NCBI GenBank assembly: GCA_016584305.1
Contig: JACEEZ010019119.1
Coordinates: forward strand, 201,781-265,780
Length of the DNA: 64,000 bases
Source: Chionoecetes opilio
Taxonomy: Eukaryota; Arthropoda; Malacostraca; Decapoda; Majidae
Reading direction: 5' to 3'
The stretch's first letter is position 1. Every line of letters begins with the position of its first letter. Shown one piece after another: positions 1 through 11,009 of the stretch. The position numbers and the translations under genes are program-made. The notes beneath the pieces were generated by a model. The model was not told the DNA's origin. It was given only the letters and a program-made list of their open reading frames with translations, and did not search any database.

Positions 1-280
1 GTCACAAGGAATCGGTCAAAAAATGACTGAGAAAAATGAATTCCTAAATTTCATCACAATACCGCAACAAATATAATTTTCTAATTTTCAAAATTTTGCA
101 TTTTATCTGTCAGCTTGGGGAAATGTTTCATGTGATAACAAGGGTACTACTATACATTCAAACATATAAATATTCATGACCGTAGATGCAATTTTTAATT
201 CCCGTCGACTCTCCCCTTACTTATGCAAGGACCCTGTATCACACTGCCAGTGTATACTAATAATGTCTTCTACTTGTCCA
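1..280. other. AT-rich DNA, nothing recognised
   Basis: No convincing coding sequence, repeat unit or element end is visible here. The short open frames have no recognisable wording. Confidence 0.4.
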
Positions 281-351
281 CATAACGGAGCAATCGGCTT
301 AAACATAACCGACTTCTCCCCCCTTTTAGTTCCGTTAAATGAGGGTCCCTG
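281..351. mobile_element. Fragment of a pogo/Tigger-like element end
   Basis: The stretch carries several ACGGA/TCCGTTAAAT words and a terminal GAGGGTCCCTG followed by TA. It closely matches the right end of the complete element at 21685-22775 (shared words TTTTAGTCCGTTAAAT and CTTCTCCC). The matching left end is not visible in the window, so this is treated as a solo end or a decayed copy. The assignment to pogo/Tigger-like elements is an inference from the TA flank and the terminal sequence style. Confidence 0.5.
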
Positions 352-1282
352 TAATATATATTTTAGCCATCAAAAAAGAAATTCCGGCATCTTAGGAACT
401 GTGTGGTTGCCGGATAGCTGAAGCTTTTTGCCTTCACACAGACCTTTACAGGTTGAATAAACAGTGAATGAATATTGTAAATAAAAATAAGATGGGAAAA
501 TATTAAAATGAAAGAAATTCAATTTTCATGTTGAACAAATGGAATTGTTGAATAAATGTAACCAGTAAGTAATTCTGTGGACTTTCTTAAGAATTTCCAT
601 AACAGCTGCCTGTGGTCGTAATTGCAATCTAAACCACACTCGCCCTTTGTCCTGCCCTGGGGAGGTGACCCGTCGGTCACTACACCAATCACTCGTCCCT
701 GTGATTCCCATCGCTACACAATATGCCTTGCGTTCACCTAACTTCCTTTGTCTTGTATATTTATCTTCATATTTTGTAAATATACATAATTTATATACAT
801 CTACCACTGTGTATGCAATCGACCCCACACACATTCTTGCAGGGACCCCTAGCTGCTACCAAGACAAGCCAAAGCGGTTCATCAACCCACATTGCTTCCT
901 ACCTCTAGCCTTTCTGCTCGGGGCCCCCCACACCACCTAGGGTTTCCTATACCCAACACACTATGTCTTACAAAAGTGAGAAGCTGGAAGAATTTACTAT
1001 AAAAAAAATTTCTGGCAGTAAGTAGGGCTGTAAGGATCATTATCTTCACAGTAACTGGCACACAGCTTCAGTAACTGCCGAACCACACTACCTAGAAGCG
1101 CATCAAATATTGCACCCGTAGCAGCGAATCCCAAAGACAGTCGTGCTAAAAGCTGCATTTTGAAATTTGTGCTCACAATTTTGTTCGCTGTGAAACTCGT
1201 GAAGGTCCCAGATACCTGATTACTGTGGGATTTTTCGATGGTCAACCTAACATAATCATATTATATATCTATATATTTATTA
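352..1282. other. Unassigned, no gene seen
   Basis: Several frames of about 80-100 codons are open by chance on both strands, but none has a recognisable domain, codon bias or splice context. I see no repeat structure here. Confidence 0.4.
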
Positions 1283-2266
1283 CAGTAGGTCCCGAAAGAA
1301 TACGAGCAGTTTAGGTTTCCACCTGCATACTCGTTAAAAGCGAACATCTCGTATAACAGAAACCATAACTGAATGGTAGAAATATATGTTTTGTTCGAGA
1401 CCCCCAAATCAAATTAAAAAACAAAAAACAACAGACAACAACATGTTGTTTTCCCAAGCTGAAAAATAAACTATAGCAACACAAACAAACAGAACAGAGT
1501 CTATTACCCACACTGTACTACCTCTATTCTATAGAAGAAAAAGTATTCTGAAAGAGTAAAATAGCACACAAAAATCACCTAACTGCACATTAATTAACAT
1601 AAAACATAAACATGCATAACACCTCACAAGTGGGAATGTTGTGTGGGGAGACAGGAAGCCTTGCACTTAGCCAAGTTGAGAGTCCCTGTTTTCTCTCTCC
1701 GAGGTTCGAGAGCAAACAGCTTGGTACTGCGTTTGCAGGGATGACTGGGTGTAGAGTTCTTCTCCTCCCCTGATCACTGAGGGAAGAGAAAGATGCCTCG
1801 TGCTAAAAAGACGTTGTATGTAGGCTACTGTTGGGGACGTCGCGTGTACCCTAGACTCCAGAGGGTAGGGTACGGTAAGGGACAGGGAAGAAGTGCGCAA
1901 ACCTCTTCCACTGCCACACTCGTCTCTGCGCATCCTGATCATTGTACATCGTCCAGGTATGTGAATTTTTTGGTAGGGCCACATTGTCGTACCGAGCCAC
2001 CAGAATTATCATATTTTCCGATTGATTAATTATCGGTACAACCTTAGGTAAAACTCATATAGTTCAGTAATTACTTTATAATTTTATTACATAACTTGTA
2101 ATTTACTTTAGTAAATAATTTTTGTGCCTTTTACTCACACCCAGTTTGAATGTCGTAGCAATTGGATTTTTCGATCTCGTATATTGAAAATAGACTCTAA
2201 TTTACACATCTCGAATTCCATCGGAATTCTCGTATCATCGAATAGCTCGTTATACGGGACTCCCTG
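1283..2266. mobile_element. TA-flanked TIR element (pogo/Tigger-like, non-autonomous)
   Basis: The left end, starting CAGTAGGTCCCG after TA, is matched in inverted orientation by the right end, finishing CGGGACTCCCTG before TA. Both ends also carry inner ACGAG/CTCGT words. The roughly 1-kb interior has no convincing transposase. TA target duplication with CAG...CTG ends is typical of Tc1/mariner-pogo elements; that family assignment is inference. Confidence 0.55.
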
Positions 2267-2278
2267 TATATACCTAAA

Positions 2279-2400
2279 TATATATATATATATATATATA
2301 CATATTATTACATGAATATATTATATAGATATATATATATATATATATATAATATATAATAGATATATATACTATATATATATTTATATATATATATTAT
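2279..2400. repeat. (AT)n low-complexity tract
   Basis: Almost pure TA/AT dinucleotide repeats, interrupted by a few G and C bases. Confidence 0.9.
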
Positions 2401-2478
2401 ATAGGTACAGTAACACCCTTATAACTCGGCACTGTTAAACTCGGAATTTGATATAACTCGGTATGGCAAAGACTGACT

Positions 2479-2479
2479 G

Positions 2480-2513
<34 letters not shown>

Positions 2514-2590
2514 CACAGCACCAACCCACACACACACACCACCCACCCACCCACCCACCCACCCACAACCCACACACAACACACACCTAT
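2479..2590. repeat. Poly-T run followed by CA/CCCA-rich tract
   Basis: A run of about 26 T bases is followed by ACACAC and CCCA repeats. Open frames across it, rich in Lys, Cys and Val, are low-complexity artefacts. Confidence 0.9.
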
Positions 2591-3097
2591 GCCCATAGCA
2601 CTATGTAGGCAGTGAGCTCCAGTGGGTGATGATAGGCCCTGGAGGCTCACTCGGAGGGCTTGATGGTTGGCCCTCGCCCGTGGTGGCGCAGGATGATGTT
2701 ATAGTGACGCCTGTGATGAGAGGCTCCATGCGCCGCCGTGGTCCTCTCATGCACTCACAGTCGAAGGTAGAGTTAATGGACAGCGCATGTGGGTGTTCTA
2801 GGCCACTCGACGGTGCAAAAAGATTTCAAGTGGATTTTGGTCCTCACTCGGGATCGACTCCGGTTCTTCGAGAACGCCACTCGTGACGGGGGCCCCTAAC
2901 CACTCTGCTACTGCCTCACCTAAAACTGCATCTCATGGTTTCAACTCGGCATATCATAGCCCTCACAACCTCTTCTGTGAAAATGTAAACAGAAAGTTGG
3001 CAAAAATATGTATCTCGGCCTACTGATGTTATAACTGCATCTCTCGCTTACACTCTGGCATATCGTCAGTCGCATAAAGTCGTATTTTGGTTCCTTT

Positions 3098-3680
3098 TGA
3101 TCTTTTCCTGCAAGCTCAGGCTCTTCAATTTCATCCCTTCCTGCTGGAGACACCCTTGGCGTGATGGTCTGACATCTTGAAATACATACGTATGATGTAA
3201 TCCCAAAACACGTACAATAGGTGCAAAGTTAAAGCAAGGTCGGAACCAGCGTGTAGGCTGTCAGCTGCTGAGCCGTGTTTTGTCGTCAAAGCACGCGTCT
3301 TGGATACGAATTCCGTTTTTTGTCGAATTGAAAGGATTGGTGTCTGCTTCGATAAAACACAACCAAGCCTTGGTATGGAAACTAGAGCCGAAATAATAAT
3401 CAATGCAAAACATTGGCAAACACTATCACAGAGTAGTATAACACACATTTCAGCAAGTGTTATTGGATTGGGTATCGTAATCCAGACGGTGCTTGGACGA
3501 ACAAAAACACGGCTCGGCCTACGCACTGTTTCCGATCTTTGCTTATTTGCCACCTATTTTTACGTGTTTTTGGGATTACATCATACAGTACTGTATATCA
3601 AGAAATGTCAGCTCCATCACGCAGGGTGTCTCCACAGAAGGGAATGAAATTGAAGGCCTGAGCCTGCAGGAAAAGGGTGA
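3098..3680. repeat. Inverted duplication inside the 2408-3941 element
   Basis: The arms at about 3098-3220 and 3560-3680 are diverged reverse complements; shared words include GAAATTGAAG, CCTGCAGGAAAAG and GGGATTACATCATAC. An inner pair around GAGCCGTGTTTT (left) and AACACGGCTC (right) continues the symmetry. The central part (3260-3530) is also recognisable at 44640-44780, so it is a dispersed repeat in its own right. The arms can be read as Glu-rich protein pieces, but neither is intact. Confidence 0.6.
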
Positions 3681-3944
3681 AAGTGCTGGCACGGATGATG
3701 CGGTGCGTCCATGTGTGCTATTTGTGCTGAGTTTTGATGATCAAATCCACTCAGCACATTCTAAACCCGTTCATCTGGTAGTGTAGTTTTTATATGCTTT
3801 ACATACACTGTATTTCCTTTTTTTTTTTTTTTTGTTTTTTATAACCCCTATCAGAGGAGGACATTGATACCTCGGCCATTGAATAACTCGGCCAAGGGCC
3901 AGAGCCCCTATCCGTGCCGGGGGGGTTATAAGGTTTTACTGTAT

Positions 3945-4003
3945 TATTATATATAATATATATTATATATAATATATATATATATAAAAAATAAAAGAAA
4001 AAA

Positions 4004-4045
<42 letters not shown>
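3945..4045. repeat. (AT)n tract
   Basis: TA/AT dinucleotide repeats with a short AAATAAAAGAAA interruption. Confidence 0.9.
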
Positions 4046-4046
<1 letters not shown>

Positions 4047-4345
4047 TATAAGCTTTCATGGAATATGTAATTTAATTCTTGTTAATATTACCATTGTACA
4101 TATGGCACAAGGAAGACTATGGGAATAATCACAACTAAGGTCTACGTAGTGTTGGAATACTCTGTTTATAGCAGAGATAAGCGAATAAAGGATAAAAGTG
4201 TTAGGGGCATAGGACCACTGGAATACCTGGACTGCATCACTCGACAATGTTTTGAATTGCGGGGCTGCATTAGGGCCATGCGGGGCGCCCGAAACAAAGA
4301 GATACAGTTGGTTCTATGGACTATCTATCAAGACTGGTTTATCAG

Positions 4346-5125
4346 TATATATGATTACTGTAATCTTCATAAATGTTTGTTCTATAATATTTTATGCAAT
4401 AAAAAACAGTAAAACACGCTAAGAAATGCCATTACGAGACTATTGAGAAAATGCATGACCTTAATATTCACGTTAACTCTTCGCCATTTAAAACTTTGCG
4501 TGTCAAACTTTTATCAGGAAGGGTATCATAGAAGTGCAATTTTAGTAGCTTTCCATTGCTATTTTCGTTATCTTGATAAATTAGTAGAACCATGCATAAA
4601 TTATCGGTTAAATAAATAAATACAGTATCATCATCGGGTAATTTTCCCGATTGATGAGGTTATTTTATTTACTTATATATTTCGTTTTCTCGATAAATGA
4701 TGATAACCATGTATAAATTAGCGTTGACTAAATAATAACCTCATCAATCATGAAAATGTACCCATTGATGATTTTATTTATTTATATTTTAACGCTAATT
4801 TTATGCATGGTTTCTAATTAATATCAGATAACAAATACTCATGGAAAGCTATAAAATGCGCTTCTATTGATACCCTTCCTTCTTGACTCGCTTTTCATCG
4901 CTGTGTTTGTCCGGTCCACAAAGTTCTTTATATAATATCATCTTTGCGAAGAGTTATGAATAGTAGCACATAGACATATATATACGTGCAGTTTCCGATT
5001 CTGTTCATACCTCTAGGTGGTCTTTGTCTCCTTCGCTTGGGGTGTTGTGGCTGGAGTTCGTGTGTCTTTTCAGATAAAGGATGATAATATTATAGAACAA
5101 ACATGTACGAGGATTACAGTATATC
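4346..5125. repeat. Fold-back (long inverted repeat) element, copy 1
   Basis: The left arm, beginning near TGATTACTGTAATC and ATGTTTGTTCTATAAT, is mirrored by the right arm, ATTATAGAACAAACATG then GATTACAGTATATCA. Inner words (GAAAGCTA, ATGCATGG, CGATAAA) are also mirrored. The same family recurs at 6920-8085 and as a half copy at 45940-46225. It has no coding capacity and is probably a MITE or fold-back transposon. Confidence 0.6.
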
Positions 5126-5159
5126 ATATTACTGAGACCGTCGATATGAGCCGTTATAT

Positions 5160-5400
5160 ATAGATATTCTATATATATATATATTATATATATATATATA
5201 TATAGATTTATATATTATATATATATAAATTTTATATGAATATTATATATTATATATATATATATTATATATATAATATATATATGATTACATATATACT
5301 ATATATATATATTATATACCTGTATAGACTACTATATTATATATATAAGGGGTATATAAGATATATATATAATATATATATATATAATATTATATTTAGG
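5160..5400. repeat. (AT)n tract
   Basis: TA-rich dinucleotide repeats. Tyr/Ile-rich open frames across it are artefacts. Confidence 0.9.
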
Positions 5401-6920
5401 ATATATGACTCCGAGTCGGCCTCGACTTTCAGGCCCTTGTGCGACACGGCCGATATTCCCGTGTGCAGATCACATGTATACAGTGGTCTTCTGGGTAGGG
5501 ATATAATATTCACTGACAGCAGAGATGGGCTTGGCGTGTGACGGATAGCGAGCTCGCTGCATTGCTGGCCACCAGGACGCAGCTTGACAGCCCGTCTGAT
5601 TGTAAACAGAGGCAGCCTTGACACATAGTATGCACACATTTTTTCTGTATAATAAGGGATAGGATTGATACTTTAGGGGTCTGATAACGCTAAATGCCTC
5701 TAAATAATAATTATCCAAAGTGATAAGGGAGGAATTAATAAGTCATAATTATAATTCTTAATAGAAAAAATCCACTCAGCTAATTAGATTAACCTGTATG
5801 TGATAAAATAATTTTGTCAAATAAACGGTGCTATTAATATATCATTTCAAGACGAGCTAGGGAGTGCAGAAATCAGTATGTTGAGATTTGAATGCTTATC
5901 GATGGGATGCCTGAACTTATGAAGAACTGAGAGGCAGCCTTTGAAAGCAGGGTGCTTTATCCGTGATTGGGATGAGCAAGTGGCAAATGTTGCTTTGGCT
6001 CGTGGACAATTGGATAATGGATAAGAAAGATAAGATGATGAAGGTGACTTAATAAAACAACTACAAATTTTACAGGTTAAGAGACAATTAGTGGATGCCT
6101 TTTTTTGGTGATAAACGGTAATATAAGATGCAAGGAAAGAGAAGTATGGTTGTTATAGTAAGTTGTTTTTAGTGAGGGAGTTGAGGTTAGGTGTGAGACC
6201 CATCTGCAGTGTCAGGGTGTTGCTGACTGTAGGAAAGGTGATATCAAGGTCTCGGGGAAGGAGAGTTGTTGTGTGTGAGGACAGATTTGATGGAAGCTAT
6301 ACAGGCAAAACATAATATCTTATTAAGTGCATGCATAATCCTTATAACTAAATTTTAAGGACCAGCACGTCCATTCGAGACTGATAGGACACATAGATGA
6401 AGGGACAGACACGATAATTCACGTATGGTTCGGTCGCCAAAAAAAGCGGGCTGATTTTTAAGTTGATTAGTTTGGTATGGCCATGATGTCACGATACAAA
6501 TGGCCCTCGGTAGTAAAATTGTTCCCCCCCCTTGCTATAAGGGACGAAGTAGGAAGGTTGTGTCCTTCTGTGTCTGATAAGTGTGGAATTGTGTGGACTA
6601 GTAGGTTAGAAGGGCAAAGATATCGTTAGGTGAAATGTCAATTGGATTAGTCAAATAGTGTTGTGTGTGTGTGTGTGTGTGTGCTCCCGTGAACATGAAA
6701 ACCGTGAAAGGGAAGGATGAAATGATGAAATTTTGTAATGACTTGAATGAATGTGTCACCCTAATTTCGAGATGATACTTTTAATACTGAATAGTTTTGG
6801 TGTGATTTGATTAATCTGACTAAACACATCAAAACTCACATCAGGAACGAAGTGTTGACTCCAAAAAGAGTAAACGTTATGTGATAAGAAGAGCCACAAC
6901 AATTTTTTGTTTTGAGTTGT
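5400..6920. other. Unassigned; only a short (GT)n microsatellite
   Basis: I see no gene, element end or tandem array here apart from a GT microsatellite near 6661-6683. Short open frames have no recognisable wording. Confidence 0.4.
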
Positions 6921-8085
6921 GGCTTCTGCCGTGCCACCGAGATACAAGGCCTGATGCTCGCCCGTGTGACGTTCACACCATCTAGTGCCCACCCGCTTCC
7001 GCTCCCCGTACAAGTTTACATACTAATATAATGTTTTATCAGTATAAAAAGATATACTGTTTCTTCGGAAATGTTTGTTTGTCTATAATATTATCAAATA
7101 AAAAATTTTGTGTGTTTTAACAAAAAAAAACACACCCCCCAAAAGAAATGCCATTATAGACTATTCAGAAATATCATTAACTTAAACTCTTCGCCATTTA
7201 ATATTTTGGCTTGAAAACGTTTACATGGAGAATATATAGAAGCGGAATTTAATTACTTTTCCATTGATTGATTTCGTTAGTCATTAATGAAATTAGCCGT
7301 ATGCATAAATTAGCGTTAACTAATATTACAATCATGAATCGGGTAATTTCCCTACCTAATATAATGTTTTATCAGTATAAAAACAGATATACGGTTATCT
7401 CTGAAAGTGTTTGTTTGTATATATATCCATAAAAAACCGTAAAACACACAAAGACAAAAGCTATTATGCTACTTTCAGAAATATGCAATTAACTTAAACT
7501 CTTAGCGCATTTAATATTTTGAAAACAAAAACTTTTTACATGGATTATTTCAATAGAAGCGGAATTTAATTACTTTCCATTGATATATTTCCTTTTGCCT
7601 AATACATGAATTTAGCAGCATGCTAAATTTAAGCGTTAATAAATAATACATCATTAAATCTGGTAATTTTTCCGAGATTGAGGGTTAATCTTTATTTTAG
7701 TTAACGCTAATTTGTGTATGGTTCTAATTCATTAACTCAGAAAAGGAAATATATCAATGGAAAGCTAATGTATTCCACTTCTATTTATGTTCTCCATGTA
7801 AACAATTTCACACAATAATTTAAATGGCGAAGATTTAAGTTTCATGCATATTTTCTTGAAAGTCTCAATAATGGGCTTTCTTTTGTGCGTTTTTCTCGGT
7901 TTTTATTTGATATATTATAGAAACAAACATTTCGCGAAGATAACCGTAATCTTTTATACTGATTAACATTATATTAGTAGGTAGACTTGTACGTGGAGCA
8001 GGAGCGGTGGCACTCTGATGGTGTGCGTCACGGGCTATGCATCAGCTTGTCATCTCGTGCCACGGCTCTACTCCCGTCCCTCCTG
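6920..8085. repeat. Fold-back element, copy 2 (about 1.17-kb palindrome)
   Basis: The outer arms contain GCCGTGCCACCGAGAT (left), mirrored by ATCTCGTGCCACGGC (right). The middle arms contain TACTAATATAATGTTTTATC, mirrored by the sequence ending ACATTATATTAGTA. The inner arms carry ATGTTTGTTTGT and AAACAAACATTTC. A partial extra copy of the inner left arm lies at about 7357-7445. The outer 90 bp beyond TACTAATATAATG are also symmetric, so either one inverted element sits at the centre of another or the element is larger than its relative at 4346-5125. Confidence 0.65.
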
Positions 8086-8159
8086 CCCTCCCCACAACTC
8101 CGCTCCACGTCGCACTGCCTAGTGTTTAGTATATTTTTTCTTGGTATTGTTGTCAAATA

Positions 8160-9189
8160 CCGTAAATTTGCGGCGTACAAGTCGACCTCATGATTATTAG
8201 CTCAAGATTTACGGGTCCAAGGCCCTATACGTTCTTGCCGTATAAGTCGGCCACCAAAAATACGGTAGGCTACTGGTAGGCCAAAGCTAAATGTTGGTTA
8301 TAGCTACGCTACGGTTAAACGGTAACCTGTCGCAAAAACCCACAACACCACCCCTTATATGAAGATATGAATCTTTACTATAGGTCCGCCTCCTTGTTTT
8401 TCACTTTGAAAAACACCCTAGTCGCCCTGATAGTCCGCTACATTACTGTATATTCTTAGTAATAACAACCCTAGTCCCCTGATAGTACGCTACATACTGG
8501 TATATTAAGTAAAACACCCTAGTCCACCTGATAGTAACCCTACATACTGGTAATATTATATAAAACACCAGTCCCCTGATAGTACCCGATACATACTGTA
8601 TATTATAGTAAAACCCCCTAGTCCCTGATAGTACCCTACATACTGTAATATTTATGAGTCAACACCCTAGTCCCCTGATATAACCGGCTACATAACTGTA
8701 TATTAGAGTAAAACACTTGTATGACTGGACTTGCACTTGACCGCGCCCTCCCATTTCATATGTGAAAAACCACCAGTTGCCTTGTATACTGTTGGCTGCT
8801 GGCCGCTTGGGTTCGAGTGGCGTTTCGGTCATGTTTTATAATCTGTGTAGTAGCTGTTGGAAAGCAGCTGTCTTCATACCCCCGACATCCATCCACTAAC
8901 GTTACATCGGGCCACACACCAGCAAGACAAACAATGTGGTGGAAACTGCCGCAAAACTCTTCCTCCAGTTTGTCGCTGTGCTGCAGGAAATATTTTATCC
9001 CCATGGAAATATTTGTGGTCAACCTGCTGGAGTTTACGTAAGTGTGTACAGCGAATTGTTAGTAGTGCTACATCCACTTGTTTGCACTCGGTGGTAAGGT
9101 TCGCATTTTATCCTAGCACTATAATCGAAACCTAGTTTAGAGAATTTTTTTAGGCCAAAGAGATCGACTTGTACGCCGCCCATTTACGG
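8160..9189. mobile_element. TA-flanked TIR element, 'GGCGTACAAGTCGA' family, copy 1
   Basis: The left end, after TA, reads CCGTAAATTTGCGGCGTACA. The right end is the reverse complement of a near-identical sequence with TA outside. These ends belong to the widespread pogo/Tigger type with GCGTATAAGTCGAC-like termini (established style, inferred membership). The right half matches the second copy at 16510-17911 in opposite orientation, including a GGATAAAATnCGAACnTTACC block. The left half has been invaded by, or expanded into, a 47-bp tandem array. Confidence 0.6.
8408..8740 (+). repeat. Tandem array, monomer about 47-50 bp
   Basis: About six or seven units each contain CCCTAGTCCCCTGATAGTAC, then CATACTGTATATTA and AAAACAC. 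Units differ mainly by one-base indels, which may be sequencing error. Confidence 0.85.
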
Positions 9190-9191
9190 TA

Positions 9192-10540
9192 ATTAATCCC
9201 GAACCTGATAAACTACATAACCTAAATGATTCAGGGCAGAAAATCACTAGTTTTTAGACAGGGATTGGCTCCCCGTCCTTCAAGACCCTCCAAGCCCCGT
9301 CAAGGGGCCATTAGGATAATGATGTGCCTGGTTCTCACAAGTCAAATAGTTTGTTTTACATTGCAGACGAAAACCAGCACAGCACGCAGATTTTGACATA
9401 GAAATAATATGCACTCATTTTCTCTAATCATGGTGAATATATACAAAAGTATTTGCATCGAGATTTCATTTTTCTTATTTTTGGGTTGCAGATTCATTGC
9501 ACCTCAAAAAAGTTCTAAATAAGCGCATTTGAAAAGAGATGTTTTTACTTTTTCCTTGGGCAACAGTGGGGGTCGTCCTCGCTTCGAGACAGTGAATCTC
9601 GAGCATCGTACTGCTCCCGTCACGTTGGAGATGCTCTCAAATGCCTTGGTGTCAATATTTCTTAGGAGGTTTCTCTCAAACTGGGGATGTGACATAGCAC
9701 TACATACTGGGAGGAATATTAGTCATTTTTTCCCAACACCAATATTTTACTGTGGGCCCCAGGTCTGCCGTGAACGGGAGGTCCCACACGCCACAGTAGC
9801 CCACTGTGTAGTTGTCTGTAGCTCCGTCGTCGCTTTTTACCTGACTGAACTTTATTATTATTACAGGTGTACTCCATTAATTTTAAATCATTTCTTGCAG
9901 CTTTTTTTTGTCCATTTATACTATTCTAATGCAGATAGGATATGTCTTCAGTTATGATCTAAAATCAAAATTGCACTGAATCCGGGTATGTTGTTAGAGT
10001 GGGGGATCAGCACATTTTCAGCCAATTTCAAACATTTCCGCGACCCTCTCTGTTATGTTAACTCCATGATCGACTATTTGTCAAGGCTCGGCAGTTTTAC
10101 TTCAATGCTTACATCTTCTAAGTCGCAGATGCAAGCTTATGACTCCTCTTTCCACTTTCACTTATGCATGCTGACCGCTCTCTTAGCCATGATTTGCTGC
10201 CGGACACATTTGAATAAAGACATAACTAAAAACATAGTCCTACTTCTTCCATTTTTTGATAGGGCATCATGTCCTTTACCATACTACAAATCAATCAATT
10301 TAGTATATACTTTCCTCTCCTTTCCTTGATGTAATCTCAATTTATTGTCCATAGATTAAAAAAAAGGCAAATAAAAAAAATGTATTCAGCAGAACAAGAA
10401 CATTTCATGGACTCGTATTATTTGATTTGGACAACATCATGCCAACTTACCTAAACAGCCCATAGTAGCTTTTATCAAAGCACAGATATGATCAACAAAA
10501 ATTCTTTTAAGTAAGATATATGTATTAAAAAATAGCAATG
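9192..10540. other. Mostly unassigned; possible helix-turn-helix remnant on minus strand
   Basis: A minus-strand frame around 9504-9695 reads like the junction of a psq/CENP-B-type helix-turn-helix (SKRGRPPLLP), as in pogo-like transposases, but it is short and unsupported by flanking structure. The plus-strand frame of 142 codons at 9529-9957 overlaps it and has no recognisable domain. Nothing else is seen. Confidence 0.3.
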
Positions 10541-11009
10541 CCCTTAACGACACTGTGACGTGCTATATAGGTAATGTATTATCGAGCATCAAGTAGCTAG
10601 AATATCACTGACCTTAGAAGCCTGTGACTGCTATATAGTACATTGTTTATCAGTATCAAGTAGCATAAATTAATGCACCTAGAAGGACTCTGGTGCTGCT
10701 ATATGTACATGTAGTAATCAGCATCAAGTATCACTAAATATTCAATCACCCTAGAAGACCTGTGGACTGTGTGCTATATCGTACTTTGTAGTTATCAGCA
10801 TCAAGTAGCTCATAATATCATGCACCTAGAAGACTTTGACTGCTAATGTAACAGTAGTTATCAGCATCAAGTAGCATAAATATGCATGCACCTAGGAAGA
10901 CCTGGGAACTGGCTTAATATAGTACATTAGTTTACAGCATCAGTAGGCATAACTATCATACACCTAGAAGACCTGGTTGACTGCTATAATAGTACATGTA
11001 GTAATCAAG
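10541..11009 (+). repeat. 68-bp satellite, left part
   Basis: The tandem monomer contains GACTGCTATATAGTACATG, TTATCAGCATCAAGTAGC and ATGCACCTAGAAGACCTG. The period is about 68 bp, measured from successive AGCATAAATA starts in the clean right part. The array resumes at 13845, so the hAT element between them was inserted into it. Confidence 0.85.

Larger units (their letters stand above)
2408..3941. mobile_element. TA-flanked TIR element, about 1.5 kb (pogo/Tigger-like)
   Basis: The left end, after TA, reads CAGTAACACCCTTATAACTC. The right end, in reverse complement, reads CAGTAAAACCTTATAACC, also with TA outside. Both subterminal regions repeat CTCGG words. The interior holds a T26 run with a CA/CCCA tract and an inverted duplication at 3098-3680. 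No intact transposase remains. Confidence 0.55.

Noticed and set aside
9504..9957. Protein-coding gene on either strand (63 or 142 codons)
   Set aside because: Only a weak psq-like helix-turn-helix phrase on the minus strand; no supporting exons or element ends.
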